DNA from: Bilabrum cf. latius
Lineage: Eukaryota; Bigyra: Bicosoecida; Bigyra; Bicosoecida
NCBI GenBank assembly: GCA_965178125.1
Contig: OZ237764.1
Span: 248,001 to 312,000, forward strand
DNA: 64,000 nt
Reading direction: 5' to 3'
Numbering within the stretch: the stretch's first letter is position 1; the number at the start of each line of letters is the position of its first letter. The notes beneath the pieces are model-generated. The model had not been told where the DNA came from and did no database searches. It was given only the letters and a program-made list of their open reading frames with translations. The position numbers and the translations under genes are program-made. Below are positions 1 through 10,920 of this stretch, one piece after another.

Positions 1-1
1 C

Positions 2-411
2 AAGAGGCCAGCCAAGAAGCCCTCCAGTGAGGCAGGGGCAGGCGCACAGGACGTGCCCAAGCCGCTCGAGAGACCAGCCAAGAAGCCCTCCAGTGAGGCA
101 GGGGCAGGCGCACAGGACGTGCCCAAGCCGCCCAAGAGGCCAGCCAAGAAGCCCTCCAGTGAGGCAGGGGCAGGCGCACAGGACGTGCCCAAGCCGCTCA
201 AGAGGCCAGCCAAGAAGCCCTCCAGTGAGGCAGGGGCAGGCGCACAGGACGTGCCCAAGCCGCTCGAGAGACCAGCCAAGAAGCCCTCCAGTGAGGCAGG
301 GGCAGGCGCACAGGACGTGCCCAAGCCGCCCAAGAGGCCAGCCAAGAAGCCCTCCAGTGAGGCAGGGGCAGGCGCACAGGACGTGCCCAAGCCGCTCAAG
401 AGGCCAGCCAA
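2..411 (+). repeat. 63-bp tandem repeat with 189-bp higher-order period
   Basis: About six and a half copies of a 63-bp unit (21 residues, core KKPSSEAGAGAQDVPKP). The two or three residues after the core cycle LE, PK, LK, then LE, PK, LK again. The true period is therefore three units, 189 bp, duplicated once inside the window. Near-identity at the DNA level points to recent amplification. Confidence 0.95.
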
Positions 412-3400
412 GAAGCTACCCATTCGTGCCTCTAGTGAGGCAGGGATGGTTGCATTGGACGGTGGAACTCCGTTAGAATACCGTCAGGGCTCCAATGGTA
501 CTTGCAGTCAGGCAGGAGCTGATCTGCAAGGCGGGGCAGGTGCATCGAGGGCCAAGGAGACAGCCCACCGGCGTATCGGCATCGGATCATTGCGATTGGA
601 GTCTAGCCTCGGGATTGGTTTGGGCGCGTCAATGCCAGCCCAGAGGCGCATGAAATCACCGTCGTGCGAGAAGGAGTTGTGCGTAGCGCTGTCAACGGCA
701 GCAGCTGTGCACAGGCTCTCTGGTGCTCAGACGAGCACGTGCTCTGCCGTTATGCCAGGTCCATCAATTGTGCCTGCACCTGACAGGCGCATCGTGGACT
801 TGCACCCATTCGAGGACAGCTCCATTCCTGTGGGTTATGCGATGGCCCAAGATCGAGATGATTCCGCGATGCAGGAGATTGAGGCCGAGGCGCAACGCAG
901 ACATGCGCTACGAATGGAAGAATTGCTGGCAGCGCAGGTTCGGGAAGAGGAGCGACTTCGGGAGCTGCAGGATCTCGTTGCTGCTGCTAGACGTCAGGCC
1001 AGGGAGGACGAGCAGCGAGCAGTAGATTGCAAAGCAGCCGCTGAACAGCGTGCGCTGCAGCTACAGGATCGTTTGGAGGAACACGACGCGGCCGAGAGCA
1101 AGGCTTTGGCCCGGCAACAAGCTTTGCAGTTGACGATTCAGTCAATTGAGAAAAACGAAGAAGTCGCAAGAACACGGCGAGCAGCACTCGACGCCGAAAT
1201 AGCAGCGATTGCGGCCAAGGAGCGTGAAGCGGCAAGCAGGCTTTCTAGCGTCGAGATGCGAGCACGCATGGCAGAGAAGCGCGCACAGGAGGCCCAGCAA
1301 CGCACGGAAGCAGCGCAATTACGGATGAACGATGTACTGCGGCAAAAATCGGCTGCTTATCGAGCTGTTTCTGAGCAGCAGGCGAGACTTAAGCATCTTC
1401 AGGCCGAAGTGCGCCTACTGCAGGCCCAAAACGCCCAGGTTGAGCCCGCACCGACGGCGGCACCGACAACCACCATTGTGCCTGTCGAAGCGTCGGGCAG
1501 TCGCGAACAGCACGATCTTGCATCATGCGCGCCTGCCTCCGCAGCTTCTTCACAGCCGGATGAGACTCAATCCACATTGGCGATTAGAGACTTGTTGGAG
1601 GCACAACAGCGCGCGATTGATCAAGCCAGCAGGCTGCAGCGGTTGCGCGACAAGTCCCGAGCGTGCCTCATGCAGTCCACCCAGCTGCACCGCCAGAGCA
1701 TGCACAGTAGTCGGCAGCAACAAGCCGCCGCCCAAGCAATCCAAAGGGGAGGCGAGCTCGCAAGACTAGAGGCAGCGGCTGCTGCGAGGGTGCAAGAGGC
1801 AGAGTACCGCGAGTCGTTGGCTCGCTCAGCAGCTGACGAGGTCCGCAGGGCGCGCCGTGAGCAGCAAGCCTTCACGGAGGAGCAGCTGAGGCTGGTGGCC
1901 TCTCGAAAGCGAGCCGTGCACGAGCAAGAGGTGAAGCTACGATCTCGAGAACTCAGCGTGGCAGAGCGCGAGCGCGAGGTGGCCACGGCTGGCGTGCAAG
2001 CGTAGGCTGCACTGAAGGGGGCGCTGGAGCAGGCCGAGGCAGGGACGCAGACTCTCCGAGCTGAGCTGAAGCGAGAGGCAGAGCAGTCCAAAGAAGAGAT
2101 GGAGGCATAGCTGCAGGCCAAGTTGGACACAGAGCGATCAGCAGTGCTGCAAGAGCACCAAGCCAACGTGCGAGCGATGGAAGAGATGGAATCGAGTCTT
2201 GAGGTCAAGCTCGCAAAACTCAAGTCTACAGAGCTCGAAGTTCAGCGAGTTCGATAGGGCTTACACCAGCGCGAGAAGGAGCTGCAATAGCATCTTGAAT
2301 CTATAGCTAGTCGAGAGGCGCGCCTTGAGCAAGCTCTCGCTCGTCGCCGCAAGCTTGTCCGAAAGGTGCAGGGCGAGGTGGCTGTCTCGTACAGAGTCCC
2401 CGTCGCAATGCCAGCAGTAGCACCTTCCATTCGCAAGGATGCCAAATCCAAGGCTGCTTCCTCGAACAACTAGGGCGCGAACGGCCCTGCGCCGGTGGGA
2501 AGCCACTCGCCGCACGGGGACGATGTACATCACGGTCGAGCCATGGGCAACTTGGACCCCGTTGCAGAGGGCAGGCGGCGGCTGGAGGTGCTTGCAAAAT
2601 CCAGGGAGCACCAGCCTACGCGATCAAAGTTCAGGGAGCCCTCAGGCGATCGTGCACATTCGGGCAAGTACGGCAACCTTGTCACGAGCAGGGTCGCAGA
2701 GGGAACGCCTGATAGCATGAGAAAGGCCCATCCGAAGCGACGCGAGCAAACATCCCCTGGCAGCGAGTCCAGTCCACAGCACCAATGCGAGCCGAGGCGT
2801 GGCGTTCCTGCCGCTAGCCCTGCTGAAGTCGTTGCGGCACTTCGCAGCAAGAGGGAGCAGCAGCAGCAGCAGCAGCAGTATCAAGACACGGTCACATCAA
2901 GCCCACAGTCGGCTGGGTCCGCGTTCTGGCTGGCGCACGACAGCAGTGCAGGCAGCCCTATGCAACGCGCAGTCCGGAGGTCTCAGCAGGTCAGGCTTCT
3001 TCCCTCGCAGGCGCAGTAGGGGCCGCTAGTTCTAGTTCGGGACAGGCCACAGCCCCCACTGCAGCCAGATGAAGGGCATGCTTGGCAGCAAACGATCGCC
3101 ATTGCGGCCAACGAGTTGCCCCCACCGCCTCCGCCTGCCAGTATGCACAGGCATGCACACAGCGACCAAGCGTCACCAATGCAACAGCGCCCTGTGATAT
3201 CCCACTCGGCTCCGGGTCAAACTCTGCACACCGAAACAGACGCTGCCAGCCATGCGTGGACGACAGATGGTGCAAGCACCACGGCCACATCAATCCTAGA
3301 AGAGCACGTGACCCGCCTTGAGCAGGTTATCGCCGCTGGGGCGGCTGTCACAGGAGATGTGCCCATTGCCCAGCAGCAATCCCCAGCTAGTACGTCTGAG

Positions 3401-4312
3401 GCACACACTACGGCTGGAGGATCAGGATCCCCTCGGTTCCGCACCCTAAAGCAGCGGTAGAAGGCCCTGGACAGACGCATCAAGGAGCAGGAGGAAATAG
3501 GGAGGCGGCTGAATGCCAGCATGCCCGCCACTCGGCAGATCAGAGAGGCACAGGTAAGGCGCATGATTCTTGCTCGGCGCGAGCGGGAAGATGCTTTTCC
3601 CTCGCCCACGCCCATGTAGAGAGTTGGTGCCCGCGACAGGGAGGGCAGGTCATGGTCGCCAAGGTCCAGCTCTTTTTCTCGGAGCCGGTCTCGGCATGCG
3701 AGCAGGAGTCGAAGCAGGAGCAGCGGAAGGCATGATTCTAGCTAGAACGGCATGCTGGGGCCCTCGCCCTCATGGTAGAGGGCAAGGGGCAGGAGCAGGG
3801 ACAAGCCACGCGCCAGATCGAGGGCGAGCAGCAGCGGGCGATTTGTTGTGGATGCTAGCTCGCCGATGTCAGCGCAGGCAGCAAAGACCAGGAGCGGCAG
3901 CCGAGGCAGGGCATTGCCCGGGCCGCGGCAGCAGATTCCTCGGCACGAAGATACAAGGAAAGCTTCCGGTCTGGCTGCAAGTTAGGCTGAGCTGATTCGG
4001 CACACCCACGGGCTGGAAGTAGCTACGGCCCGCGTGGCAGCACAGGCGGCAACTCCATCGTACAAGAACCCGTGGCAGGCCCATCCCGCTGAGTCGCCCA
4101 ACTCGCCTTCACACGGTCTCAATGGAACTGCATCTGTGCGTACGCTGAGCCCATTGACGGCCGTGTCAAGCCCCCCACCCAGAGACGAGGTCACTCTGGT
4201 GTTGCCTGGCAAGGGGCAGGGAGCAGCGTCGGTTGCACTTGAGGGCCCTGGCGGTGCGATCGCTTCGTACTTTAATAAGAAGAAGCAGAAGAAGTGGCAC
4301 GATGTGAGGTGA
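2..4312 (+). CDS. Large repeat / coiled-coil / SR-rich protein, 5' partial
   Basis: One frame stays open from base 2 to a TGA at 4310-4312 (1,437 codons) if TAG is sense. In-frame TAGs lie at 2003, 2108, 2255, 2288, 2471, 3017, 3458, 3617, 3743, 3776 and 3983. The start is off the left edge. Order of parts: a 21-residue tandem repeat rich in K, P, A and E (to about 411); a linker; a long Ala/Glu/Arg/Gln coiled coil (about 860-2470) in which several TAGs sit at Gln-like sites; Pro/Gln-rich disordered sequence with a seven-codon CAG run near 2860; an RS-dipeptide region (about 3620-3850); and a basic C-terminus. The RS region and basic tail suggest a nuclear or RNA-linked role, but that is inference. 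I do not recognise a family. Codons on both sides of every TAG keep the same composition, which argues against a chain of short genes. Confidence 0.75.
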
Positions 4313-4627
4313 TGCGGCTTCTGGTGCAAAGCTTGATCAACCTGTAGTAGGTGTCGTGACAATGGCACGGTGGACAGCACTGCAAGCTTGTGCATGCGGC
4401 AGCTCTCCTCTCGTCGCGAGTGTGTGACCCGGAAGAGACCCATCCACCCTACCCACCATTTACACTATTTTCAGTGATCGTCTGGGATGCAGCCTATTCC
4501 AGCCTTGAGGTACAAACAAACAATTTTCTTCATAATGAAATTTGATCAATATCTGGAATCAACAATAACAGTCGCATCCGCGGTGCTAGGCCCACGGCGT
4601 GCAGAGTGAGCGTACCACAGAGTGTTT
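4313..4627. other. Convergent intergenic region
   Basis: Lies between two convergent 3' ends and is more AT-rich than its flanks from about 4440. It presumably holds both 3' UTRs and polyadenylation signals. I see no gene. Confidence 0.6.
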
Positions 4628-6184
4628 TCAAGCATCAACCTTGCTCGAGTTTGAAGTGGCATCCTCCTTTCCTGCTTCAGCTGCAGGAGCAGCGGCTGCA
4701 CCAGTAGTCTTGGTGACGCCGCCTTGGACGGAGAGTGTGGTGGACACTACTGCGCTTGGAGGCTTGTACTCCATGGTGATGAGCGGGAAAGCCCCCGGCA
4801 TCCACAGCTTGGAGTACATGCAGCACAGAACTTCCTCTTCTTCTCCGACCGCGTCGGCATCCTTCAGACCAGACTCCTTCGCGGCTGGAGCCGACTTCGG
4901 GTCGTCCTCCTCCGGCACGATGCTGATGCCTCCGATGCAGCCGTCGACGTCCAGTTCCTTGCGCTGCTTCTTCTTCTTGGTCTTAGCTTCACGGACCATT
5001 GCTGCGCCATCCGTCTCCAGGTACAGGTTCGCCAGGAAAGGCTCATCGAACGAGACGGTCTCCAGCTCTGGACACTCCAGGATACCCTCCGTCATCTCGG
5101 CCGCTCCGCCCTCCAGCTGCAGCAGATCGTAGATCTTGCTGAACGCCAGTAGGTCAGTCGTCATGGCGCAGTAGATCTGCTCGATCTTCTCCACCTCGGA
5201 TGCGCCAGGCCTGAAGCGGATGTCGATGGCGCCGTCTCCCGTGAAGGCCATAACCTTGGGTCCGCACCCGCAGCAGCCAGTGCCCTTCTACTTGCGGCCC
5301 CAGGTGGACTTGGGGTTGACCTCCATGCGCGGGTGGCACTTCTTTTTCCCGATCCGGTTCTGCGTGCGGATGGGCTGTTCACCCCCAGCCCTCTCTCCCA
5401 GGTCCCACGAGTCCCCGTTGTGCAGCCGAATGTAGTACTCGAACGGCTTTTCGCTCTTCTTTTTGGCGCAGCAGTCGAGCTTGCAGCAGCTGCACTTGAA
5501 GCACTCGCACTTGCAGTCACAGCAGCACTTGCAGCTGCAGCACTCGGCACACTCACAGTGCACGTCGCCACAGTTGCACTTGGAACAGCCGCCGCAGCCC
5601 GGCACACCGCACTTGCAGCAGAAGCCACAGTACTTGTTCAGATCACACCCACCGCATGACATGCACACCATGCAGCTGATGCACTTGATCCTGCAGTCGG
5701 GGCACTTGTTGAAGCATGGGCAGCACGGGTCGCACGAGATGCAGCAGAGCTTGCACCCAAGCTCGCAGCACGAGATGGGCCGCACGTCCTCACCGCCGGA
5801 GAACCAGGTCACCGAATCCAGGTCGTCGGCTCGGCGGAAGGTAGGCTGTACCGTGCCCCTCTTCCAGCTCATGTTGGGCTGCTTGCTGCACTGGGACGAG
5901 TTGGCGCCGAATTGCAGAATCTCCTCGCGGGGACCAGAGGATGTCTGCAGCGTGACGTCGTACAGGGGCATGCCTGGTGAGCACGGGATGCAACCGAACA
6001 GGGGGTCGTCCGGAATGTATGGCTTCTTGGAGAGCTTTAAATCCACCAAGTCTGGAATCTTGAGTACGGACATGTCGGCCACCGGCTCGCAGCAGGGAGG
6101 CATGGGGCAGCACGAGCACGCTGGGTCGGGGATCTTCCATTTCGCCACATACTGCTTGCCAGCGTTCGCTGCGATAGAGCACAT
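4628..6184 (-). CDS. Cysteine-rich protein, function unknown
   Basis: 518 residues from ATG at 6184 to TGA at 4628, with one in-frame TAG (5288-5290) between the Cys-rich part and the C-terminal part. The N-terminal 150 residues carry a CC-P-CC cluster (CSCCPMPPCCEPV). Residues about 160-255 are extremely Cys-rich, with many CC, CxC and CxxC pairs, suggesting metal binding or a disulfide-packed fold. A Cys-poor C-terminus of about 210 residues contains a KKKKQRK-type basic stretch. No signal peptide is evident, so a cytosolic metal-binding role is more likely than a secreted one (inference). Upstream sequence is AT-rich with in-frame TAA, supporting this start. I do not recognise the family. 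Lipid-raft-like or scramblase-like Cys-rich proteins were considered without firm support. Confidence 0.75.
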
Positions 6185-6864
6185 CGTGACAATCGGGCGG
6201 TATTATAATTAGTTTGGCCCCGTTTCACAGCAGATTCGATTTGGAAAAGAATTGGCGCGAGGCTCGAGTATTTCACCCGTAAACGGGCTGCGTGAGTCGA
6301 GATACTTACACTCAAATTCGAAGGTAATGGTCAGCTGCGACATAAAACCCGAAAAGGAGTGACATGATGGTATTGACCATATCCACTAGTTTGGACGAGC
6401 ACGCGGGGTATGCGAAGAATTTAGCACATTGGAGCACACACGTCTTTCAAGTAGTACAAGCCGCTTGCCCGCCAAGCCTAACCTTTTTTGCGCAGCAGCA
6501 GCCGCATTTTGCGTCTTTTGGCCATTCGACCTTCTTCTTAATGACGATTCTGTCACCGAATAGACTCGGCCCGCTTGCAGCCATGTTCAACAGAGAGGAA
6601 AATGTGAATGTAGGGCCGGTGTAGACTGCCAGAAGTTCCACCCAACGCCGACTGCGCTCCGACTCGGAGTTAGATTCGACGAGTCGAGCCAGTCCCCTGC
6701 GCAGCACATTTGTGTAACCTGTCTACCACAAGCAAGCACTCCTTCATCCACTGCACCGTGAGCTAAGGCTGGTAATATTGTTTGAATGCCCTGAAGCTTA
6801 AATTCAGCTGTTTAATGCCGTAGTCCAGTTAAATGTCTCGATCCATTTTTACACCCAACAGGAT
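6185..6864. other. Divergent intergenic / promoter region
   Basis: An AT-richer gap between a minus-strand start (6184) and a plus-strand start (6865). It probably contains both promoters. A small minus-strand reading frame inside it is listed separately with low confidence. Confidence 0.5.
6447..6584 (-). CDS. Possible small Cys/Lys-rich protein (45 aa)
   Basis: ATG at 6584 to TGA at 6447, 45 residues, with a KCGCCCAKK motif near the C-terminus. It lies in the divergent gap next to the larger Cys-rich gene. The motif recalls that neighbour, and it could be a small gene, an exon, or chance. No splice evidence ties it to anything. Confidence 0.22.
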   Translation of the reverse strand: MAASGPSLFGDRIVIKKKVEWPKDAKCGCCCAKKVRLGGQAACTT

Positions 6865-9396
6865 ATGTGGCGCACCTGTTTACGAGTGGTTTAGCATCAG
6901 ACAGTGAACGGAATCACAGCAAGGCTAAGATTGTTTTAGATGCATTAGCTGACAGGAGCCGCAGTGTTTACTCTTGCCGTTTCGTTGACAGCCTGGTGGT
7001 TGGTTGCAAGAATGGAGGCGTCGCCCCATTCCTCCGCATTGACCTCAACAATGCAGGTCTCACTGAGTGGCACGCAAACCATGGCTTCTGATGTAATGGA
7101 AAATATGTTCAGTGCAGCGATTCAGCTAGCGTCTATCCTTGGCGCAGCAGCGGCGACTCTCATCGCTACTGCAGGATTGGTCGATCCAGGGATCGTTAAA
7201 GGGGCGGCAGCGGGCCGAAAGTCCCACAAGAAGCACTTGAACGCCAGCACTGAGACGTCGCAGAGCTAGGCACATGTTGCTGGCCAGTAGCCGTTTGACC
7301 CTGGTGCGCTTGCCACGCTTCCTACCGAGGTTCGGAGGACGCTAGCGCAAAGCCTGCGAACGTGTGATCTGGAGGCTGGCTAGTTGCCGGCCGAACAAGC
7401 GCTGCTCGAGTCCACTGAGCCTGCATGCACCCAATCAGAAGTGGCCTCTATGACCACACTGGCTCATCAAAGCAGCGGTTGCAACCACGGTGGTTGCGAG
7501 ACGGACACCCGTGCCGCGGACACTGGAGAGGAGTCCGAACATTTGCCTGGGCGCGAGATGCAGGCACGGCGTGAAGCAGCGCGCAAGTTGGACTGGAGCA
7601 AGGTGCCTTACCACGTGCCCGAGTCGCTCCGTGGCCTCGTACTCTTCGACTCCTCTCGCCCTGACGCGCTCCTGATCGGAGAACACAAGTTCTGCCGCAC
7701 CTGCCGCATCTGGAGACCACCGAGAGCCGCACACGACACCGGGCTAGATGTGTGCGTGCTGCAGCACGACCACTACTGCACGCTCATCGGCAACTCGGTG
7801 GGCCTGTACAACCACCCGATCTTCGCCGCCGCTGCCGTGTGCACTACTGCTGCCACAGGTCTCACCATCGTGCTGCTGCTGCTGTACGCGGTGACAAACT
7901 TGTACACTGCATTTGGCTCTACTGGTAGTCTGGTTCCTTTGATGACTCCATCGTGGGCGACCATGGGATTTGGGCTGCTACTGCTGCTGTTTGGACGCCC
8001 ACTACTGATTGCAGGTCAGCCCATGGTCGCCGGTCTGTTCGCGATGGTAGCGGGCGTGGTTGGCTTGATCGTGGTGGGAGTGTCCATGAGTCTACGTGGC
8101 CTGGGCGTTCCCGTGGATCGGTTTATCACGGGATGCTTTGCGAGTAGAAGTGGAGCCACTGGACGATCGCAATGCGCGCAGGCGGGCTCAAACGATGGGA
8201 CTTGCAGACACGAACACGGTGCCAGCCACGGCAGCAACGAGGCTGGCGTGCTGCAGGACCTTGCCAAGCAATTCAATGTCATATCTGACCCTGAATACCC
8301 GAGGCGGCAGTTCAAGTTTTTATGGGCATATGCGACCAGGATTATCGCTCAGGTGCCAAACCGTTTGCTCCTGCAGGCATCTGCCTCGGCAGTATGCATG
8401 CTAGTGGCAGCTGTGACCCTCTTTCAAACGATGCCCATTGCCTCTACTGCTGGTGAAATCATGTCTGAGACTATGTTGGCTTTAAGAACGGGAGTGGTCG
8501 AAGCCTCTAGTGCAACTCGGTACAGCAGTGCCCGGCTCGTGTGGGTTCCAGCAGCGGCCAGGCCGATTGGCATCACCGAGACGGACCTGCTGATCGACGT
8601 GACTAATGCCAGCTCAGTTCGTGACACGCAGCGCAACATGTGGGCTGTTGTAGAGGAGAACAGCACGTTGATCTCAACGATTGAGCTGCATAAGGATCTA
8701 GTGAAGCTGCAGTGGCTTGATGGTGGCGAGCAACGGACAAAACACCAGACAGCGGTCCCACACGAATGGGCAATTGAGTCGGAATTGCGGATCCACGCAT
8801 CGAACAGCATCAAGAAGGGAGGACCAACACCTTTCGTCGCATTCCCGGTCCCCGTGGCAGGTCCCCAGGTCGTCATGCATGCTGGCGTGCAGTGGGCTAG
8901 CACACCGGGCAGACGCATCTTGCTCGTGTGTGGCGTTTTGGGAGCGCTTGCTATCCCTGTGCTGGCAGCAGTTGGTCTCAGCAATGTTCCAAATCCGTGT
9001 TCAAGCATCATCGCTGGGCTAGGTCTGGTCTCAGGGAACGCAAGGCAGGCCTAGCGAGCGAGGCGTGCCTCACGGTTCGGGGGCGTTGTACTGGGTGGTA
9101 GCCACGGATCCCCCTGCCTGCCATGCCCATCCACCACGTCGCAGACAAGGGACTTGGTTGAAGCTGCAGCTGCCATGGTGGGTCTCGTCCTAGGTTTGAG
9201 GATGATTCTGCCGAGGCTAACGTGCTTCGATATGGACGGGGTTCGTGGCCTGGACCAGTGCTCCCAGCTGGACGGAGGCTGGATGTGGGCCATGCTACTG
9301 CTACAGATGGGTGCGTTTGTTGCCAGCTTGCCTTTTGCACTGCAGCACCCGTGCATGGTTGCCCGTGGACAGGTCACACGAGACATGGGGGCTTGA
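6865..9396 (+). CDS. DHHC-family protein S-acyltransferase, DHYC variant
   Basis: 843 residues from ATG 6865 (alternative ATG 6940) to TGA 9394-9396, several in-frame TAGs (for example 6946, 7267, 9052). Two N-terminal TM segments (residues about 35-50 and 86-107) are followed by a DPGIV motif, then the Cys-rich domain from residue 276 with FCRTCRIWRPP and DHYC at about 302-305, then TM segments at about 320-345 and 364-410. Further hydrophobic segments occur at about 500-520, 685-706, 770-787 and 806-826, giving a longer and more hydrophobic tail than usual. DHHC enzymes palmitoylate membrane proteins; DHYC is known from active yeast enzymes (Akr1, Pfa5). Several zinc-ligand Cys and His of the usual CRD are replaced (AHD for SHC; NSVG for NCVG), so zinc binding or activity may be altered. 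Located at Golgi or other endomembranes by analogy. Confidence 0.78.
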
Positions 9397-9623
9397 GGAG
9401 TGGCCCGGTGGCACATGTGGCAGCTAGGCTTGGAGCGCCTTTCATCATTCTCACATCTACAATGATACCCGTGCGCTCGTACGTACCCGGATTCGCGAGC
9501 TGAAGGCTAGACTGATTCTTTGATTATTCAAATGATGATCGCATTGATTCACTCAGAGGCGAACTAGCCCACACAAGAGCCTACGCATTATCGCAAGTCA
9601 CGAGCGCGCCACAGATGGACGCC
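9397..9623. other. Convergent intergenic region
   Basis: Short AT-richer gap between a plus-strand and a minus-strand gene end. It probably carries two 3' UTRs. No coding signal. Confidence 0.5.
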
Positions 9624-10546
9624 TCAGTTGTCCTCCTTGCTCTCGATCGCACCTGCACCTCCAGCACCTCCCCCCACCGCGGGCCCGGCAAGCAGGTCGG
9701 CGGCCGGGGCCGAGCCAGGCACCACCTTCCCTCCCATCCACACGACTTTCTTGGGACCCCCCTCTTCGTCCTCATCCGGCTCCTCCTCGTCGTCCCCTGC
9801 TGCCTCCTCAGCGTACTCGCCCTCCTGCATATTGCCGTTGGGAAAGTAAAACACCCCTCGCCCGAACGGCCGGTTGCCCCTGAAGCTCCCGTGCCAGGAG
9901 GTGCCGTCCTTCAGGATCCATTTGCCCGTCTCGATGGAGCCCTGCTTCCACGTGCCCACCAACTAGCTGTCGTCGGAGGCATACACCAGGGCGCCGCGCC
10001 CGTGCCTCTTGCCGTCCTTCCAGGCCCCGCTGTACATGTCGCCGTTCGAGTACTTGTACGTCCCATCTCCGTTCGGGGCATCGTTCTCCCACATGCCGTG
10101 GTATTCATCTCCATTTGGAAACGTCATTCGGCCGATTCCGTGCTTCTTGCCCTCCTTGTACTCGCCCTCGAATGCGACCACGCGGCCTTCTGGAAGGGCA
10201 GCGGCATCTCCCTCCTCATTAACGGGCACCCAAGCATTCTTTGGCCCTTCTTCTCCGATCTCCAAACTCCAAACATACTTTCCAGGTCCATGCTTCTACT
10301 TTGCCTCGTTAAACGTTCCCTCAAACGTGTCGCCGTTCGGGTACGTGATCTTGGCCCTGCGACGTACAAAATGAAGGCTAGTATAGACAGGTGGGGACGA
10401 GTAGATTTCCATGCAAGCGCAAACAAGCTGAGGTCTGCTCACTTTCCGGGTTCTTTCACGTATGCAGCAGCGTCGGGCTCGTCGCCTTCCTTCAATGGTG
10501 CGCCTGAAGTCCACACGTAAGGTGCTCCCTGCGAAAGCGGTTTCAT
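9624..10546 (-). CDS. MORN-repeat protein, RSPH1-like (likely axonemal)
   Basis: 278 residues in two exons: 10443-10546 and 9624-10356. The intron 10357-10442 (86 bp, GTGAGC..CGCAG) splits a Lys codon and phase is preserved. At least five MORN-type repeats are visible: YPNGDTFEG, FPNGDEYHG, YSNGDMYSG, DGTSWHG and FPNGNMQEG. The C-terminus is acidic and Gly-rich. Two TAGs fall inside the repeats: one before KHGPG (10296-10298) and one in the DDS-TAG-LVGTW motif (9963-9965). In the related proteins I know, such sites carry Gln or Lys. MORN proteins of this type are radial-spoke or other axonemal components, or membrane-associated scaffolds. TGA stop. The RSPH1 assignment is by general resemblance, so I give no symbol. 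Confidence 0.85.
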
Positions 10547-10920
10547 AGGGGGGAGACCATAAGGTTGAAAGGAAACTGAAGATTTACATTATTCGGGGTG
10601 CATGAAACACACCTGCTCGTCTTCATCAGCCATGGCCAAGCAGTATTAGTTGGTGTGTGGGATGTGACCGTTGCGAAGTGTGAAATAGGTGTGATGAGCA
10701 AAATATTGTTGCGCAGGCAGTGCTGCACTGCCCTGGTTTCTGCGCTGACTACCGCTGCTCCAAGTGAAATAGCTCCAGCCCATGGTCTTTGGAGACTCTG
10801 CTGGTAGATTCGAAGAATGGGAACACATGCCCGCGGGCATGTTGGCGATCCGCATGTCCACCCAAGTGGGTATACTGACACAGTTGTGCCCAATCTCCAA
10901 CAACAATTATGATCTATCGC
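10547..10920. other. Intergenic region between tandem minus-strand genes
   Basis: Separates the SEC16-like 3' end from the MORN gene start. A further SEC16 exon starting near 10864 (after TGTCAG) is conceivable but unproven. Otherwise AT-richer with no clear gene. Confidence 0.4.
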
